Shown one piece after another: positions 15,081 through 23,379 of a stretch of 64,000 nt of DNA; position 1 is the stretch's first letter; each line of letters begins with the position of its first letter. The notes below the pieces were generated by a model. That model saw nothing but the letters and a program-made list of their open reading frames with translations. It did not search any database and was not told the origin of the DNA. A program made the translations under genes and the position numbers. The DNA comes from Hymenobacter sp. GOD-10R (lineage in GTDB: Bacteria > Bacteroidota > Bacteroidia > Cytophagales > Hymenobacteraceae), in the NCBI RefSeq assembly GCF_035609205.1, contig NZ_CP141184.1:4719001-4783000 (forward strand). Reading direction: 5' to 3'.

Positions 15081-15092
15081 TTGTATACAATT
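15081..15092. promoter_or_regulatory. Probable OhrR operator
   Basis: TTGTATACAA is a perfect palindrome followed by TTAAATT. It resembles the TACAATT/AATTGTA inverted repeat bound by OhrR in other bacteria. It sits about 20 bases upstream of the -7 box at 15112, over the -33 region, so binding would block transcription. Confidence 0.6.
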
Positions 15093-15111
15093 AAATTTAG
15101 CAAAACCACAC

Positions 15112-15119
15112 TACCTTTG
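15112..15119 (+). promoter_or_regulatory. TAnnTTTG box of ohrR-ohr
   Basis: TACCTTTG lies 12 bases before the ohrR ATG at 15132, giving a very short leader. Confidence 0.6.
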
Positions 15120-15131
15120 CTCACGAAGATT

Positions 15132-15581
15132 ATGAACAAGCCTGCTCTCAACGACGCCACCGAACTTCTCAAACTGGATAACCAGCTTTGTTTTCCGCTG
15201 TACGCGTTGTCGCGCATGTTCACCAAGGCTTATCAGCCGTATTTGCAAGCGCTGGATATCACCTACCCGCAGTATTTGGTGCTCATGCTACTCTGGGAGC
15301 ATCAGGAGCTAACGGTCAAGGAGCTAGGCGAGAAGTTGCTGCTCGATTCTGGCACGCTCACGCCTTTGCTCAAGCGCATGGAACAGCGGCAGTGGCTGAG
15401 CCGGCACCGCGACCCACGCGACGAGCGTTCTGTGGTTATCACGTTGTTGCCCGCTGGCAAAGAATTGCAAGCGCCAGCCTGCAGCATTCCTGTGCATCTT
15501 CTGGAGAAGCTTCAGCTCTCCCCCACCGAATTTGAAACCCTGCGCACGCAGCTTCAGCAGTTGCTGACGGTGCTGCGCTAA
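15132..15581 (+). CDS. ohrR: OhrR-type MarR regulator
   Basis: From ATG 15132 it is a 149-residue MarR protein; the longer frame from 15081 starts inside the promoter. Family features are the reactive cysteine near the N-terminus (Cys20 in LDNQLCFPLYALSR), the winged helix with YPQYLVLMLLWEHQELTVKE and LLLDSGTLTPLLKRMEQRQW, and the wing RDPRDERSVVITLLPAGKEL. OhrR represses ohr until organic hydroperoxides oxidise its cysteine. The immediately downstream gene is an ohr, and an OhrR-like palindrome lies over the promoter, so autoregulation of the two-gene operon is likely. Confidence 0.92.
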   Translation: MNKPALNDATELLKLDNQLCFPLYALSRMFTKAYQPYLQALDITYPQYLVLMLLWEHQELTVKELGEKLLLDSGTLTPLLKRMEQRQWLSRHRDPRDERSVVITLLPAGKELQAPACSIPVHLLEKLQLSPTEFETLRTQLQQLLTVLR

Positions 15582-15607
15582 TTTTTTACTTTACCCCTCT
15601 ATTTGCC

Positions 15608-16045
15608 ATGAAAATTGAAAAGGTCTTCACTGCACAAGCGCTTGCCAAAGGCGGCCGCGACGGTCACGTTAGCTCTGCCAATCAAGTATTAGACCTAGAC
15701 CTCAGCACCCCCAAGGAGATGGGTGGCCCAGGCAAAGCTGGCGCTACGAACCCCGAACAACTATTTGCCGCTGGTTACGCCGCTTGTTTCGAGGGTGCCC
15801 TAGGTGTGGCAGCCCGTCAGGCTCACGTGAAGCTGGAAGGTGTAACGGTAGAAGCGTTCATTGGCTTCGGCAAAGCTGAAGATGGCGGCTATGGCATTTC
15901 TGCTGATCTGCACGTGAACATCCCCAACGTGGAGCAAGCCCAGGCCGAGCAATTGGTAGAAGCCGCCCATGGTATTTGCCCTTACTCGCGCGCCACTCGC
16001 GGTAATATCGAAGTATCGCTGAGCACCACGACCAATCCTGCCTAA
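15608..16045 (+). CDS. ohr: Organic hydroperoxide resistance protein (OsmC/Ohr family)
   Basis: The 145-residue protein has the Ohr active site: Cys60 in AAGYAACFEGAL and Cys124 in GICPYSRATRGN, with Glu50 and an N-terminal arginine (GGRDGH) that shape the site. Ohr reduces organic and lipid hydroperoxides using dihydrolipoamide-linked thiols in the cytoplasm. It starts 26 bases after ohrR and is co-transcribed. A paralog is encoded at 22288-22767; this one is the regulator-linked copy and is likely the inducible enzyme. Confidence 0.95.
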   Translation: MKIEKVFTAQALAKGGRDGHVSSANQVLDLDLSTPKEMGGPGKAGATNPEQLFAAGYAACFEGALGVAARQAHVKLEGVTVEAFIGFGKAEDGGYGISADLHVNIPNVEQAQAEQLVEAAHGICPYSRATRGNIEVSLSTTTNPA

Positions 16046-16060
16046 GGGGCTAGGATACAT

Positions 16061-16112
16061 CGTAAAATAACAAAGCCACCTATCTTACGATAGGTGGCTT
16101 TGTTATTTTACG
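16061..16112. terminator. Bidirectional terminator between ohr and recQ
   Basis: A 24-bp perfect stem runs from 16061-16084 (CGTAAAATAACAAAGCC...) to 16089-16112 with loop TTAC. It overlaps the recQ stop codon. Its length is exceptional. Confidence 0.9.
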
Positions 16113-18036
16113 TCAGTTTACCGTCGGCGGCGTAGCGCAGTTCACCCCGGTCCACCAATTCTCGCAATAATTCCGTGACTGTGCTAGCCTGAGCCGGAGT
16201 AAACTGGCTGACCACTTGGCGCGGTGTCTGCGGGTTAGTGCGTACTAGCTGCAAGAGTTGCTGACGTAGCGCCGGCGATGCACCTGCTGGATGTTGTTGC
16301 TTTTTCTGCTCTATGCAATAGTCGCACACCTTGCACATGGGTGCATTCAATTCACCAAAGTACGCCAACAACAGTTGCTGACGGCAGCGTTCGCCCGTCG
16401 CATAACGCACCACAGCGGCCGTTCTTTGCTGCGCCAACTCTCGGGTTTCGCGCAGGTGTTTTTGATCGAGTGGCAGTTTGTCGGCGTCGTAACGAGGCGT
16501 CGTGAACAGCGCCTGCGGGGAGTCGTGCTTAGGTTGGTAGTGTATAATACCCGAGCGGTGCAGAAACAGCAGCATTTTGCGTACGTCTACCACGCTCAGG
16601 CGCAAGTACTGAGCTAGGCTATTTTCAGAAATACGCTGAAAGCTGGTAAAGATTTCTCCTCCATTGAGCCGTAGCAAGGCCTTGATAAGCTTGTCATGCT
16701 GGGCATTAGCCACCTGAAAGCGGTACAGATCATTATGATCGATGGGAATGTGCACGCGCGCCGGGTTATTCACGGCTTCGTTTACTTGCACAAAGCCTTC
16801 CCGCTCCAGCGTCCGCAGGGCGTTGTGCGCATCTACGGCCTTGATGCGGTACGTTTCGGCAAACTGCTGGATATCAAAATCGAAGGCCACCAGCTCACCG
16901 CCACCCACGGCCGTCCGGGAAAAATTAGCCAGCGCCTGATAGACGCGCCGCACCGTGTCGAGCGGTGGGTGAGCGAGTTCCGTGCGCCGACGTAGATCTT
17001 CGGCATCGTTCGGGCCGGTGAGCAGTACGGCAAAGGCGTATTTTTCGTCACGCCCGGCCCGACCCGCCTCCTGATAATACGCTTCTAAGTTATCAGGTGC
17101 GTCGAGGTGCACCACGAGCCGCACGTCGGGCTTGTCGATACCCATTCCGAAGGCATTAGTTGCCACCATAATGCGCGTCCGGTCTTGCATCCAGTCCTGC
17201 TGGGTACGGTGGCGCTGCTCGGCGGGCAAACCCGCGTGGTAAGCTGCCGCCGGTAGCTGATGCTGCTGCAAGAAAGCAGCAGCTTCTTCGGTTTGTCGGC
17301 GCGTACGGGCATATACGATGCTCGTTTTGCCCGGCCCAACGCCGCGAACAATCTCTAGCAAGCGTCGCAGCTTGTCTTCCGTCTGAAAAACCGAGTATGA
17401 AAGGTTTGGCCGGGCAAAGCTCTGCTGAAAAACTTGACCGCCGGACCGAAAACCTAGCTTCTCTACAATATCCTGCTTCACTAGCGCCGTGGCTGTGGCA
17501 GTAAGCGCAATGACGGGCACGGTGGGTAGCAACTCGCGCAAGGCTGCGATTTGTAAGTATGGCGGCCGAAAGTCATACCCCCATTGCGACAAGCAGTGGG
17601 CTTCATCAATGGCCAGCAAATTGACGCGCATACGCGCCACCCGGGCCCGAAACAAATCGGTGAGCAAGCGCTCTGGCGACACATACAGAAACTTGACCGG
17701 GCCATACACGCAATTGTCCAGCGTCTGGTCAATTTCCTGGTGGCTCATGCCCGCATAAATGGCCTCAGCCCGAATGTCGCGGCTGCGCAGGCGCTCTACC
17801 TGGTCTTTCATAAGCGCAATCAGCGGCGACACCACCACGCAGATACCATCGCGGGCCAAAGCGGGGACTTGGAAGCAAATGCTTTTTCCGCCACCAGTAG
17901 GTAGCAGAGCTAGCGTGTCACGTCCTGCCAATACGGAGCGGATGATATCTTCCTGTAACGGCCGAAACGCCGTGTGCCCCCAATGGTGGCGGAGCAAGTG
18001 CAGAATATCATCGGTAGGCGCAGGCACAGGCAGCAA
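16108..18036 (-). CDS. recQ: RecQ-family ATP-dependent DNA helicase
   Basis: This 642-residue superfamily 2 helicase has the N-terminal LLRHHWGHTAFRPLQEDII Q-motif region, Walker A in LLPTGGGKSICFQVPAL (about 43-55), DEAH in LLAIDEAHCLSQWGYDF (about 143), LTATAT, and C-terminal motifs TNAFGMGIDKPDVR and YYQEAGRAGRD. A RecQ zinc-binding region follows (CRQQ, then MCKVCDYC near 553-575). The C-terminal tail ends in a winged-helix-like segment and has no clear HRDC domain. RecQ helicases unwind 3'-tailed DNA in recombinational repair. It is a single-gene unit, convergent with ohr. Bacteroidota often carry more than one RecQ paralog. Confidence 0.95.
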   Translation of the reverse strand: MLPVPAPTDDILHLLRHHWGHTAFRPLQEDIIRSVLAGRDTLALLPTGGGKSICFQVPALARDGICVVVSPLIALMKDQVERLRSRDIRAEAIYAGMSHQEIDQTLDNCVYGPVKFLYVSPERLLTDLFRARVARMRVNLLAIDEAHCLSQWGYDFRPPYLQIAALRELLPTVPVIALTATATALVKQDIVEKLGFRSGGQVFQQSFARPNLSYSVFQTEDKLRRLLEIVRGVGPGKTSIVYARTRRQTEEAAAFLQQHQLPAAAYHAGLPAEQRHRTQQDWMQDRTRIMVATNAFGMGIDKPDVRLVVHLDAPDNLEAYYQEAGRAGRDEKYAFAVLLTGPNDAEDLRRRTELAHPPLDTVRRVYQALANFSRTAVGGGELVAFDFDIQQFAETYRIKAVDAHNALRTLEREGFVQVNEAVNNPARVHIPIDHNDLYRFQVANAQHDKLIKALLRLNGGEIFTSFQRISENSLAQYLRLSVVDVRKMLLFLHRSGIIHYQPKHDSPQALFTTPRYDADKLPLDQKHLRETRELAQQRTAAVVRYATGERCRQQLLLAYFGELNAPMCKVCDYCIEQKKQQHPAGASPALRQQLLQLVRTNPQTPRQVVSQFTPAQASTVTELLRELVDRGELRYAADGKLT

Positions 18037-18331
18037 AGCGTTAGCGGAACCACGAAGATAATACCAGTGCCACGTAAATAGAATACACTGCTACGCTAAC
18101 CACGCTGAGTACTTTTTAGGCTTCGAGCAAAGCTAGGTCATGTAGCATCGTAAGGCCTCTTGGCCTTCTTATTTAATTTATATTACGCTTTTAAATATGG
18201 TTTATCATTAATATTAAGAATTTAGTATGCTTTTTGAAAGCTCTGTTTGCTCACAATAATCTAGCAAAGACACATCTTCTCGCTAGTCCCCGTTCTTTCC
18301 GCTCTTTTCCCCTACACGCTCTTTTTGCAAA
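18037..18331. other. Divergent intergenic region, AT-rich centre
   Basis: It lies between the starts of recQ and the 18332 gene. An AT-rich block around 18170-18250 probably holds the promoters. No repeat or RNA was recognised. Confidence 0.4.
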
Positions 18332-18835
18332 ATGTCGTCCCCAGAAGTGAAACCATTATTTATGGCCTCGCACGTCAGTGCCTACTATGATTCTACCAAT
18401 GACTGGCTCTACTTAGATTGGCACGGGGAGCTAGATCTTGATGCACTTCGCAAAAACTGTCTGCAATTGGTACTGTGCTTGGTAACAAAGCGATACAAAC
18501 GAATCTTGAACGATAACACTAACCTCACGAAAGCGACTACTGATGTAGTACCCTGGTTAGCGACAGAGATACTTCCCTACATGAAGCTCGTCGGGATAGA
18601 ATATATGGCCTGGATACTATCACCAAATTTGGATGTGCAGAACGAGGCGAAAGAGGCTATTGAAGAGTTAACGAAGCCTGTTGTGGTGCTCTTCGATGAT
18701 ATGGCTTCGGCCTACGAATGGTTGAGCTCTGTCGACTTCAAATCACCAGCAATGCTCGCACCCGCTAGCAGCATCGAGCAGATTATGTCAGTACTCAAAA
18801 ACCGAGTTTCGTACTTAGGTGGCAAGATGTGGTAG
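18332..18835 (+). CDS. STAS/SpoIIAA-like hypothetical protein
   Basis: This 167-residue cytoplasmic protein has alternating strands and helices: SAYYDSTNDWLYLDWHGELD, YKRILNDNTNLTKATTDVVP, EYMAWILSPNLDVQNEAKEA and KPVVVLFDDMASAYEWLSSV. The order (strand, helix, strand with a conserved RILxDNTxL, helix, strand, final helix before YEWL) is like STAS/SpoIIAA-like proteins common in Bacteroidota, often beside sensor genes. No catalytic motif is seen. It is monocistronic and ends at a terminator. The family assignment is by pattern and moderately sure; the function is unknown. Confidence 0.6.
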   Translation: MSSPEVKPLFMASHVSAYYDSTNDWLYLDWHGELDLDALRKNCLQLVLCLVTKRYKRILNDNTNLTKATTDVVPWLATEILPYMKLVGIEYMAWILSPNLDVQNEAKEAIEELTKPVVVLFDDMASAYEWLSSVDFKSPAMLAPASSIEQIMSVLKNRVSYLGGKMW

Positions 18836-18855
18836 CCCTAAATAATGCTAAAAAC

Positions 18856-18887
18856 AAGAGCCCGGTTCTAGTTAGAACCGGGCTCTT
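18856..18887 (+). terminator. Terminator after 18332 gene
   Basis: AAGAGCCCGGTTCTA pairs with TAGAACCGGGCTCTT across a 2-nt centre, followed by T-rich sequence. It can also serve the converging minus-strand gene. Confidence 0.85.
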
Positions 18888-18912
18888 TATATGATATATG
18901 ATCAGCTACGCC

Positions 18913-19728
18913 TTATGCAGCAGCCGACTCGCCGTTCTCACGGTCGTCAATGGCTTTGCGCAGCTTAGCAATAGCCTGCCGAGCACGCTCTTCGTCCAGA
19001 CGGTTAATGTTAAGCAACATCTTAGTCTTCTCCTGGCGCGTGATCACCGGATGATTCAGCAGACGAATGATCTCTTCCTTCTGCGCAGCTGTAGCATACG
19101 CTACAGTTGGTGTTTCGACGGGAGCAACTGGCTCAGCTGGCACAGCCTTCATGGGAGCAGGAGCTTCAGCCGCTACGGCTACTGGAGTAGCTTCAGGAGC
19201 AACAGCTAAAGCTGGCTTCACCTCAGGCGTGTTGCCGGCATAGTCCATCTCTTCGGCAGGAGTAGGCTCGTAACCAGCAGCCCGGATGATCCAAGCCAGA
19301 ATGTTACGGTATGCCTTGCCGATGGCGCGCGTCTGCGCCATACTCATAATGGCAAACTCCTGGTAGAATTTCTTGCCGTTCTCCTTGTTCGAGCACACGG
19401 CAAAGCCGGCGCCTACTGTGTGACCTGAGCGCAGGTCAAATAGTGTCACCTTAGCCTGGTACTTCATCTCCGTGTCGGTGCTGACGTTGATGACGTGGTC
19501 GACGATCGGCACGATGCCGAGACGCGAACCGGCATATTGCCAACCTTCCACGTTCACAAACTCTTTGCCCTGCACTGTCGTCGAGAGCTTGTTATCCTTG
19601 ATGAACTTGGCTAGGTCCGTAGCCAAGTGCAGCGTCTCGTCGGAACGGGAGATGTCGTAGCTCTCAACTTTATTCTTGCGAGCTGGCTCCTTGGTGGTTT
19701 TGATAGCTTCGTTCATGGCGGTTTCCAT
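18913..19728 (-). CDS. Phage-type hypothetical protein with a SMAQTRAIGKAYRN motif
   Basis: ATG 19728 (METAMNEAIK) is chosen; the frame also opens 21 codons earlier in AT-rich upstream DNA. The 271-residue protein has a globular core at about residues 25-155 (LSTTVQGKEFVNVEGWQYAG, VTLFDLRSGHTVGAGFAVCS, EFAIMSMAQTRAIGKAYRNI, AWIIRAAGYEPTPAEEMDYA). From memory, the combination of VEGWxxxGxxLG with SMAQTRAxxKAxR and a GYEPTPAEEM end is typical of phage and plasmid proteins with a presumed DNA-recombination role. An Ala/Pro/Val-rich linker follows, then a small helical tail (EEIIRLLNHPVITRQEKTKM) like domains found in recombination-related proteins. No phage genes flank it. Function is not certain. 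Confidence 0.55.
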   Translation of the reverse strand: METAMNEAIKTTKEPARKNKVESYDISRSDETLHLATDLAKFIKDNKLSTTVQGKEFVNVEGWQYAGSRLGIVPIVDHVINVSTDTEMKYQAKVTLFDLRSGHTVGAGFAVCSNKENGKKFYQEFAIMSMAQTRAIGKAYRNILAWIIRAAGYEPTPAEEMDYAGNTPEVKPALAVAPEATPVAVAAEAPAPMKAVPAEPVAPVETPTVAYATAAQKEEIIRLLNHPVITRQEKTKMLLNINRLDEERARQAIAKLRKAIDDRENGESAAA

Positions 19729-19911
19729 AAGTGTCCTGTAGTACGTTGTGATGTTCAGATATAGAACTAAATATAGTCTATAAAGGTGCAAAAACCATCT
19801 TGTTTTTTAGTAAATTTTCTATCTGTAAATCAGCATGTTATAAATTAATTTTTATACACACTTACTAAATTACTTAGACAAACATCTACTAAATCTATTA
19901 TCAGCTAAGAA
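19729..19911. other. AT-rich region upstream of the 18913-19728 gene
   Basis: Very AT-rich (19740-19910). It should contain the promoter of the minus-strand gene. No coding sequence is seen. Confidence 0.4.
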
Positions 19912-19946
19912 AACTAGCGTAGCTACTTCTTTTAGCCACGCTAGTT
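19912..19946. repeat. Inverted repeat AACTAGCGTAGCTA/TAGCCACGCTAGTT
   Basis: 14-bp arms with one mismatch and a 7-nt loop. It may be a terminator or part of the palindromic cluster that follows. Confidence 0.5.
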
Positions 19947-19967
19947 GCCACCGTTATAATTGAAGCG

Positions 19968-20035
19968 ACAGCGGACTGCTTGGTTGCGTAACCGAGCAGT
20001 CCGCTGTACCAGCGGTCCGTTGCCACAGCGGACGC
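19968..20035. repeat. REP-like palindrome with GCGGAC/GTCCGC words
   Basis: ACAGCGGACTGCT (19968-19980) is the exact reverse complement of AGCAGTCCGCTGT (19995-20007); the inner TGGTT/AACCG also partly pairs. It is followed by further GCGGTCCG and CAGCGGAC words up to about 20035. GC-rich, in a gap of more than 300 bases. It resembles an extragenic palindromic element. Confidence 0.55.
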
Positions 20036-20049
20036 GTTCCGGGGAAAGA

Positions 20050-20085
20050 AAAAGCCCGTAGAAACCTAGGTTTCCACGGGCTTTT
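20050..20085 (-). terminator. Terminator of lolD
   Basis: AAAAGCCCGT...ACGGGCTTTT with an inner GAAACCTAGGTTTC palindrome. It lies about 20 bases past the lolD stop. Confidence 0.85.
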
Positions 20086-20107
20086 CAACGTGTTTCAGTT
20101 CAATAAG

Positions 20108-20761
20108 TTACTCCGAGATGTAGCCGTCCTTCATAATGATTTTGCGGTCGGCCATTTCGGCTAGCTGGTCGTTGTGGGTCACAATCACAAACGTCTGCCC
20201 TAGCTCCTTGCGCAGCAGAAAGAAGATCTGGTGCAGCTCTTGGGCATTCTGCGAATCGAGGTTGCCGCTGGGCTCGTCGGCAAAGATGATTTCGGGCGAG
20301 TTGATCAGGGCGCGGGCAACGGCGGTGCGTTGCTGCTCGCCACCACTCATCTCGCTGGGCTTGTGGTCGGCGCGGCGCTCTAGGTTCAGCATGCCAAGCA
20401 GCTCGCGGGCTCGCACGCGGGTTTCTTTTTCCGAACGTCCTGCCAAGTAAGCTGGCAAACACACGTTTTCGAGCGCCGTGAACTCCGGCAGCAAGTTGTG
20501 AAATTGAAAGATAAAGCCGATGTGGCGGTTGCGAAACCGAGCTAGGTCCGAGCGCTTGAGCGAGCTGACCGACTCTCCATCAAACAGCACCTCGCCCGAA
20601 TCAGGGTTATCGAGTGTGCCGAGGATGTGCAGCAACGTGCTTTTGCCAGCTCCCGAGGAGCCGACAATGGAAACGATTTCCGACTTTTCAATCGTCAGGT
20701 CGATGCCTTTGAGTACTTCCAGCGTGTTATAGCGCTTGCGAATATTAATGGCCTGCAGCAA
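20108..20761 (-). CDS. lolD: ABC transporter ATPase, LolD/MacB-type
   Basis: The 217-residue ATPase has Walker [10 protein letters not shown] at 34-42, Q-loop [18 protein letters not shown], signature MSGGEQQR near 139-146, Walker [13 protein letters not shown] near 157-168 and the switch His in VIVTHN. Sequence and length match the LolD group, whose complex pulls lipoproteins from the inner membrane; the [11 protein letters not shown] block is typical. The permease (LolCE) is not in this window, so a general MacB-like exporter ATPase remains possible. Monocistronic, with its own terminator. Confidence 0.88.
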   Translation of the reverse strand: MLQAINIRKRYNTLEVLKGIDLTIEKSEIVSIVGSSGAGKSTLLHILGTLDNPDSGEVLFDGESVSSLKRSDLARFRNRHIGFIFQFHNLLPEFTALENVCLPAYLAGRSEKETRVRARELLGMLNLERRADHKPSEMSGGEQQRTAVARALINSPEIIFADEPSGNLDSQNAQELHQIFFLLRKELGQTFVIVTHNDQLAEMADRKIIMKDGYISE

Positions 20762-20988
20762 AGTAGGTCAGGGTTGAATGAGCGGGACGAGACAAATCTA
20801 CGGATTGTAGGTGGTTGTGGGGGTAGTAGTTGTGGGATAATTGTCGGGCCAGGGAGCTAGCTTCCACGCCACTACTAGCGTGAAGGCAGCAAGCTAGGCC
20901 AGACTCCGCCCCCATTTTTACACTTCCGTGCTCCGTTATTATTACCTACTTTCGTGCCTAGTTACCACTTTCCACTGATTGACCCCCT
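20762..20988. other. Divergent lolD-sucC intergenic region
   Basis: This contains the promoters of both genes. TACTTTCG near 20947, a one-mismatch match to TAnnTTTG, may serve sucC. Several CTAG words lie in it. Confidence 0.35.
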
Positions 20989-22191
20989 ATGAACATTCAC
21001 GAGTATCAGGGTAAAGAAATTTTAAAAAGCTACGGCGTCCGGGTGCAGGAAGGCATCGTGGCCGACACGCCAGAAGAAGCCGTAGCCGCTGCCAAGCGCC
21101 TGACCGAAGAAACCGGTACGGGTTGGCACGTAATTAAAGCCCAAATCCACGCCGGTGGCCGCGGCAAAGGGGGCGGCGTGAAGCTGGCTAAAAACCTGGA
21201 GCAGGTAAAAGACATTGCTGGCCAGATCATTGGCATGCAGCTTATCACGAAGCAAACAGGTCCGGAAGGCCGCAAAGTGCATAAAGTACTCGTAGCACAA
21301 GATGTGTACTACCCCGGCGAATCGGAGACCAAAGAGTACTACATGAGCGTGCTGCTCGACCGCGCAACGGGCCAGAACGTTATTATCTACACCACGGAAG
21401 GCGGCATGGACATCGAGGAAGTAGCTGAGGCGCATCCCGAGAAAATTCACCGCGAGCATGTTGACCCACGCGTAGGTCTGCAAGCCTTCCAGGCGCGCAA
21501 GATTGCTTTCAATCTAGGTTTGTCGGGCGATGCTTTCAAGGAGATGGTGAAGTTCGTAACAGCTCTTTATAAGGCCTACGACGAGACTGACTCTGCGATG
21601 TTCGAAATCAACCCCGTGCTCAAAACCTCGGACAATAAGATCCTGGCCGTTGACGCGAAGGTGAACCTCGACGACAACGCTCTGTACCGCCACAAGGCTT
21701 TCGCCGACCTACGTGACACCAACGAGGAAGACCCCTTGGAAGTAGAAGCTTCGGAGTCGCACCTGAACTATGTAAAGCTCGACGGCAACGTGGGCTGCAT
21801 GGTAAACGGCGCGGGCCTAGCTATGGCTACCATGGACATCATCAAGCTATCGGGCGGCGAGCCGGCTAACTTCCTCGACGTAGGCGGTGGGGCCAACGCG
21901 CAAACCGTAGAAGCTGGTTTCCGCATCATCCTGAAGGACCCGAACGTGAAGGCTATCCTGATCAACATCTTCGGTGGTATCGTTCGTTGCGACCGGGTTG
22001 CTAACGGTGTGGTAGAAGCCTACAAGAACATCGGCGACATCAAAGTGCCGATCATCGTTCGTCTGCAAGGCACCAACGCCGAAGAAGGCGCGCGCATCAT
22101 CGATGAGTCGGGTCTGAAGGTATTCTCGGCCGTATTGCTGAAAGATGCCGCACAGAAAGTAAAAGAAGTACTAGCCGGCCAGACTGCTTAG
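20989..22191 (+). CDS. sucC: Succinyl-CoA synthetase beta subunit (ADP/GDP-forming)
   Basis: This 400-residue protein matches SucC along its length. The N-terminal ATP-grasp ([34 protein letters not shown]) is followed by the metal-binding FEINPVL motif near 203 and the C-terminal CoA-ligase domain with [29 protein letters not shown] and [15 protein letters not shown]. With SucD it makes ATP or GTP while converting succinyl-CoA to succinate in the TCA cycle. SucD is not in this window, so the subunits are unlinked, as in many Bacteroidota. Monocistronic, ending at a strong terminator. Confidence 0.97.
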   Translation: MNIHEYQGKEILKSYGVRVQEGIVADTPEEAVAAAKRLTEETGTGWHVIKAQIHAGGRGKGGGVKLAKNLEQVKDIAGQIIGMQLITKQTGPEGRKVHKVLVAQDVYYPGESETKEYYMSVLLDRATGQNVIIYTTEGGMDIEEVAEAHPEKIHREHVDPRVGLQAFQARKIAFNLGLSGDAFKEMVKFVTALYKAYDETDSAMFEINPVLKTSDNKILAVDAKVNLDDNALYRHKAFADLRDTNEEDPLEVEASESHLNYVKLDGNVGCMVNGAGLAMATMDIIKLSGGEPANFLDVGGGANAQTVEAGFRIILKDPNVKAILINIFGGIVRCDRVANGVVEAYKNIGDIKVPIIVRLQGTNAEEGARIIDESGLKVFSAVLLKDAAQKVKEVLAGQTA

Positions 22192-22215
22192 TCACACCCA
22201 AAGCTAGCTTACACG

Positions 22216-22250
22216 AAAAAGCCCGTCTGATGCGTCAGACGGGCTTTTTT
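22216..22250. terminator. Bidirectional terminator between sucC and ohr2
   Basis: AAAAAGCCCGTCTGA and TCAGACGGGCTTTTT form a 15-bp stem with loop TGCG and a T-tract. Confidence 0.9.
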
Positions 22251-22287
22251 ATGGTCTTGCCTAGGTAAGCTAGGCTATACAGCAATT

Positions 22288-22767
22288 TTACTGAACGCCG
22301 CCTTTTTCGGCTACGCCTGCATTTTCTTCAGCTTCAACAGGAATTGCTTGGCCTTGTACTCGTAGCTCTACTTCCATGTTGCCACGCGTACCTACCGAAT
22401 ACGGACAGATTTTGTGGGCCTGGCGCACCATGTCCACAGTTTTGTCGTGGTCGAAGGATTTCAAGTCTACATCCAACACGGCAGACAGGCCATAGCCTTC
22501 GCCTTCTTGGAAGAGCGTTACGGAACACTGTACCGTCGTTTCAGAATCAAGCTTATCGCCGGCCCGTTGGGCAATTACGAGCAGCGCTTGCTGGAAACAG
22601 GATGAGTAACCAGCAGCAAATAGCTCTTCAGGGTTGGTAGCACCTTTCTTTCCTCCTAGCCCTTCTGGCACCGACATATCCAGGTCGATGATACCCGTTG
22701 CAGAGCGTACGTGGCCGCTGCGGCCGCCAATGGCCGTAGCATCGGCCGTATACAAATTCTTTTTCAT
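22288..22767 (-). CDS. ohr: Second Ohr/OsmC-family peroxidase
   Basis: This 159-residue protein has the two active cysteines, Cys57 (AAGYSSCFQQAL) and Cys121 (HKICPYSVGTRGN), and the GGRSGHVRS start typical of Ohr. Compared with the copy at 15608 it has a 20-residue C-terminal extension rich in E, A and G (VEAEENAGVAEKGG). No OhrR-like palindrome is seen upstream and no regulator is adjacent, so it may be constitutive or controlled differently. It should reduce organic hydroperoxides in the cytoplasm. Confidence 0.93.
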   Translation of the reverse strand: MKKNLYTADATAIGGRSGHVRSATGIIDLDMSVPEGLGGKKGATNPEELFAAGYSSCFQQALLVIAQRAGDKLDSETTVQCSVTLFQEGEGYGLSAVLDVDLKSFDHDKTVDMVRQAHKICPYSVGTRGNMEVELRVQGQAIPVEAEENAGVAEKGGVQ

Positions 22768-22932
22768 GGTGTAGGTGGTGATATAAGCAGAAGTATTTTT
22801 CTGATTAGCTTAACTGGCTTTCGGTCATTTAGGTTACCTGTTCTTTCAAGACTACCGTGTAGCGGAAGTTTAAGCCAAATGTGCGCTGGGTTTGGCAACA
22901 CACATTTTTCTGTCTACTTTTGCGCCACTCTA

Positions 22933-23007
22933 GGTCGCGTCGTACAACGGATAGTATTAGAGTTTCCGAAGCTCTCGATCTAGGTTCGATTCCTAGCGCG
23001 ACCACCA
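22933..23007 (+). tRNA. tRNA-Arg(CCG)
   Basis: A full cloverleaf is visible: acceptor GGTCGCG/CGCGACC, anticodon stem AGAGT/GCTCT with loop TTCCGAA (anticodon CCG), and T arm CTAGG/CCTAG with TTCGATT. CCA is encoded at 23005-23007. A terminator follows directly. The D arm is slightly weak (GTAC/GTAT). Confidence 0.93.
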
Positions 23008-23009
23008 GA

Positions 23010-23048
23010 AACCGTGTTTACAAGCTGTAAACACGGTTTTGTTTTTTT
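23010..23048 (+). terminator. Terminator of tRNA-Arg
   Basis: AACCGTGTTTAC pairs with GTAAACACGGTT across five bases, followed by a long T run. Confidence 0.9.
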
Positions 23049-23379
23049 CTGGGGTACAGGTAAGAATATAAACTTGCGTTCTACCTTCTTCTGCATTTTT
23101 GGGTAGATCATCGGACCTAGTTTTCTAACTCCCTCTCCAGGAAGGTCAAAGACCCGCATTGTCAAATGGCGGCGCGGGCCTTTCTCATTAGTACTAGATA
23201 CACATGGAGGAGCTGAACAAACAACTTTGTTTTTCAAGCTAGATTAAAAGAGAAGACCAGCTAGGTTATCCAAACGAAAAGGAACTTGATCGTGTAGGAA
23301 GGTCTTTCTGATTCTGACTCCCCTGCTGAGTAGTGCAGCGATTCGTTTGCCTATCGGTTATCCTAGCGTTCTTGTTACC
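23049..23379. other. Intergenic gap after tRNA-Arg
   Basis: More than 300 bases lacking a convincing gene. A minus-strand frame here overlaps the tRNA and was rejected. The 3' part should carry the promoter of the S51 peptidase gene. Confidence 0.4.

Noticed and set aside
22980..23237. 85-residue minus-strand frame
   Set aside because: It overlaps tRNA-Arg and its terminator, so it is not a gene.
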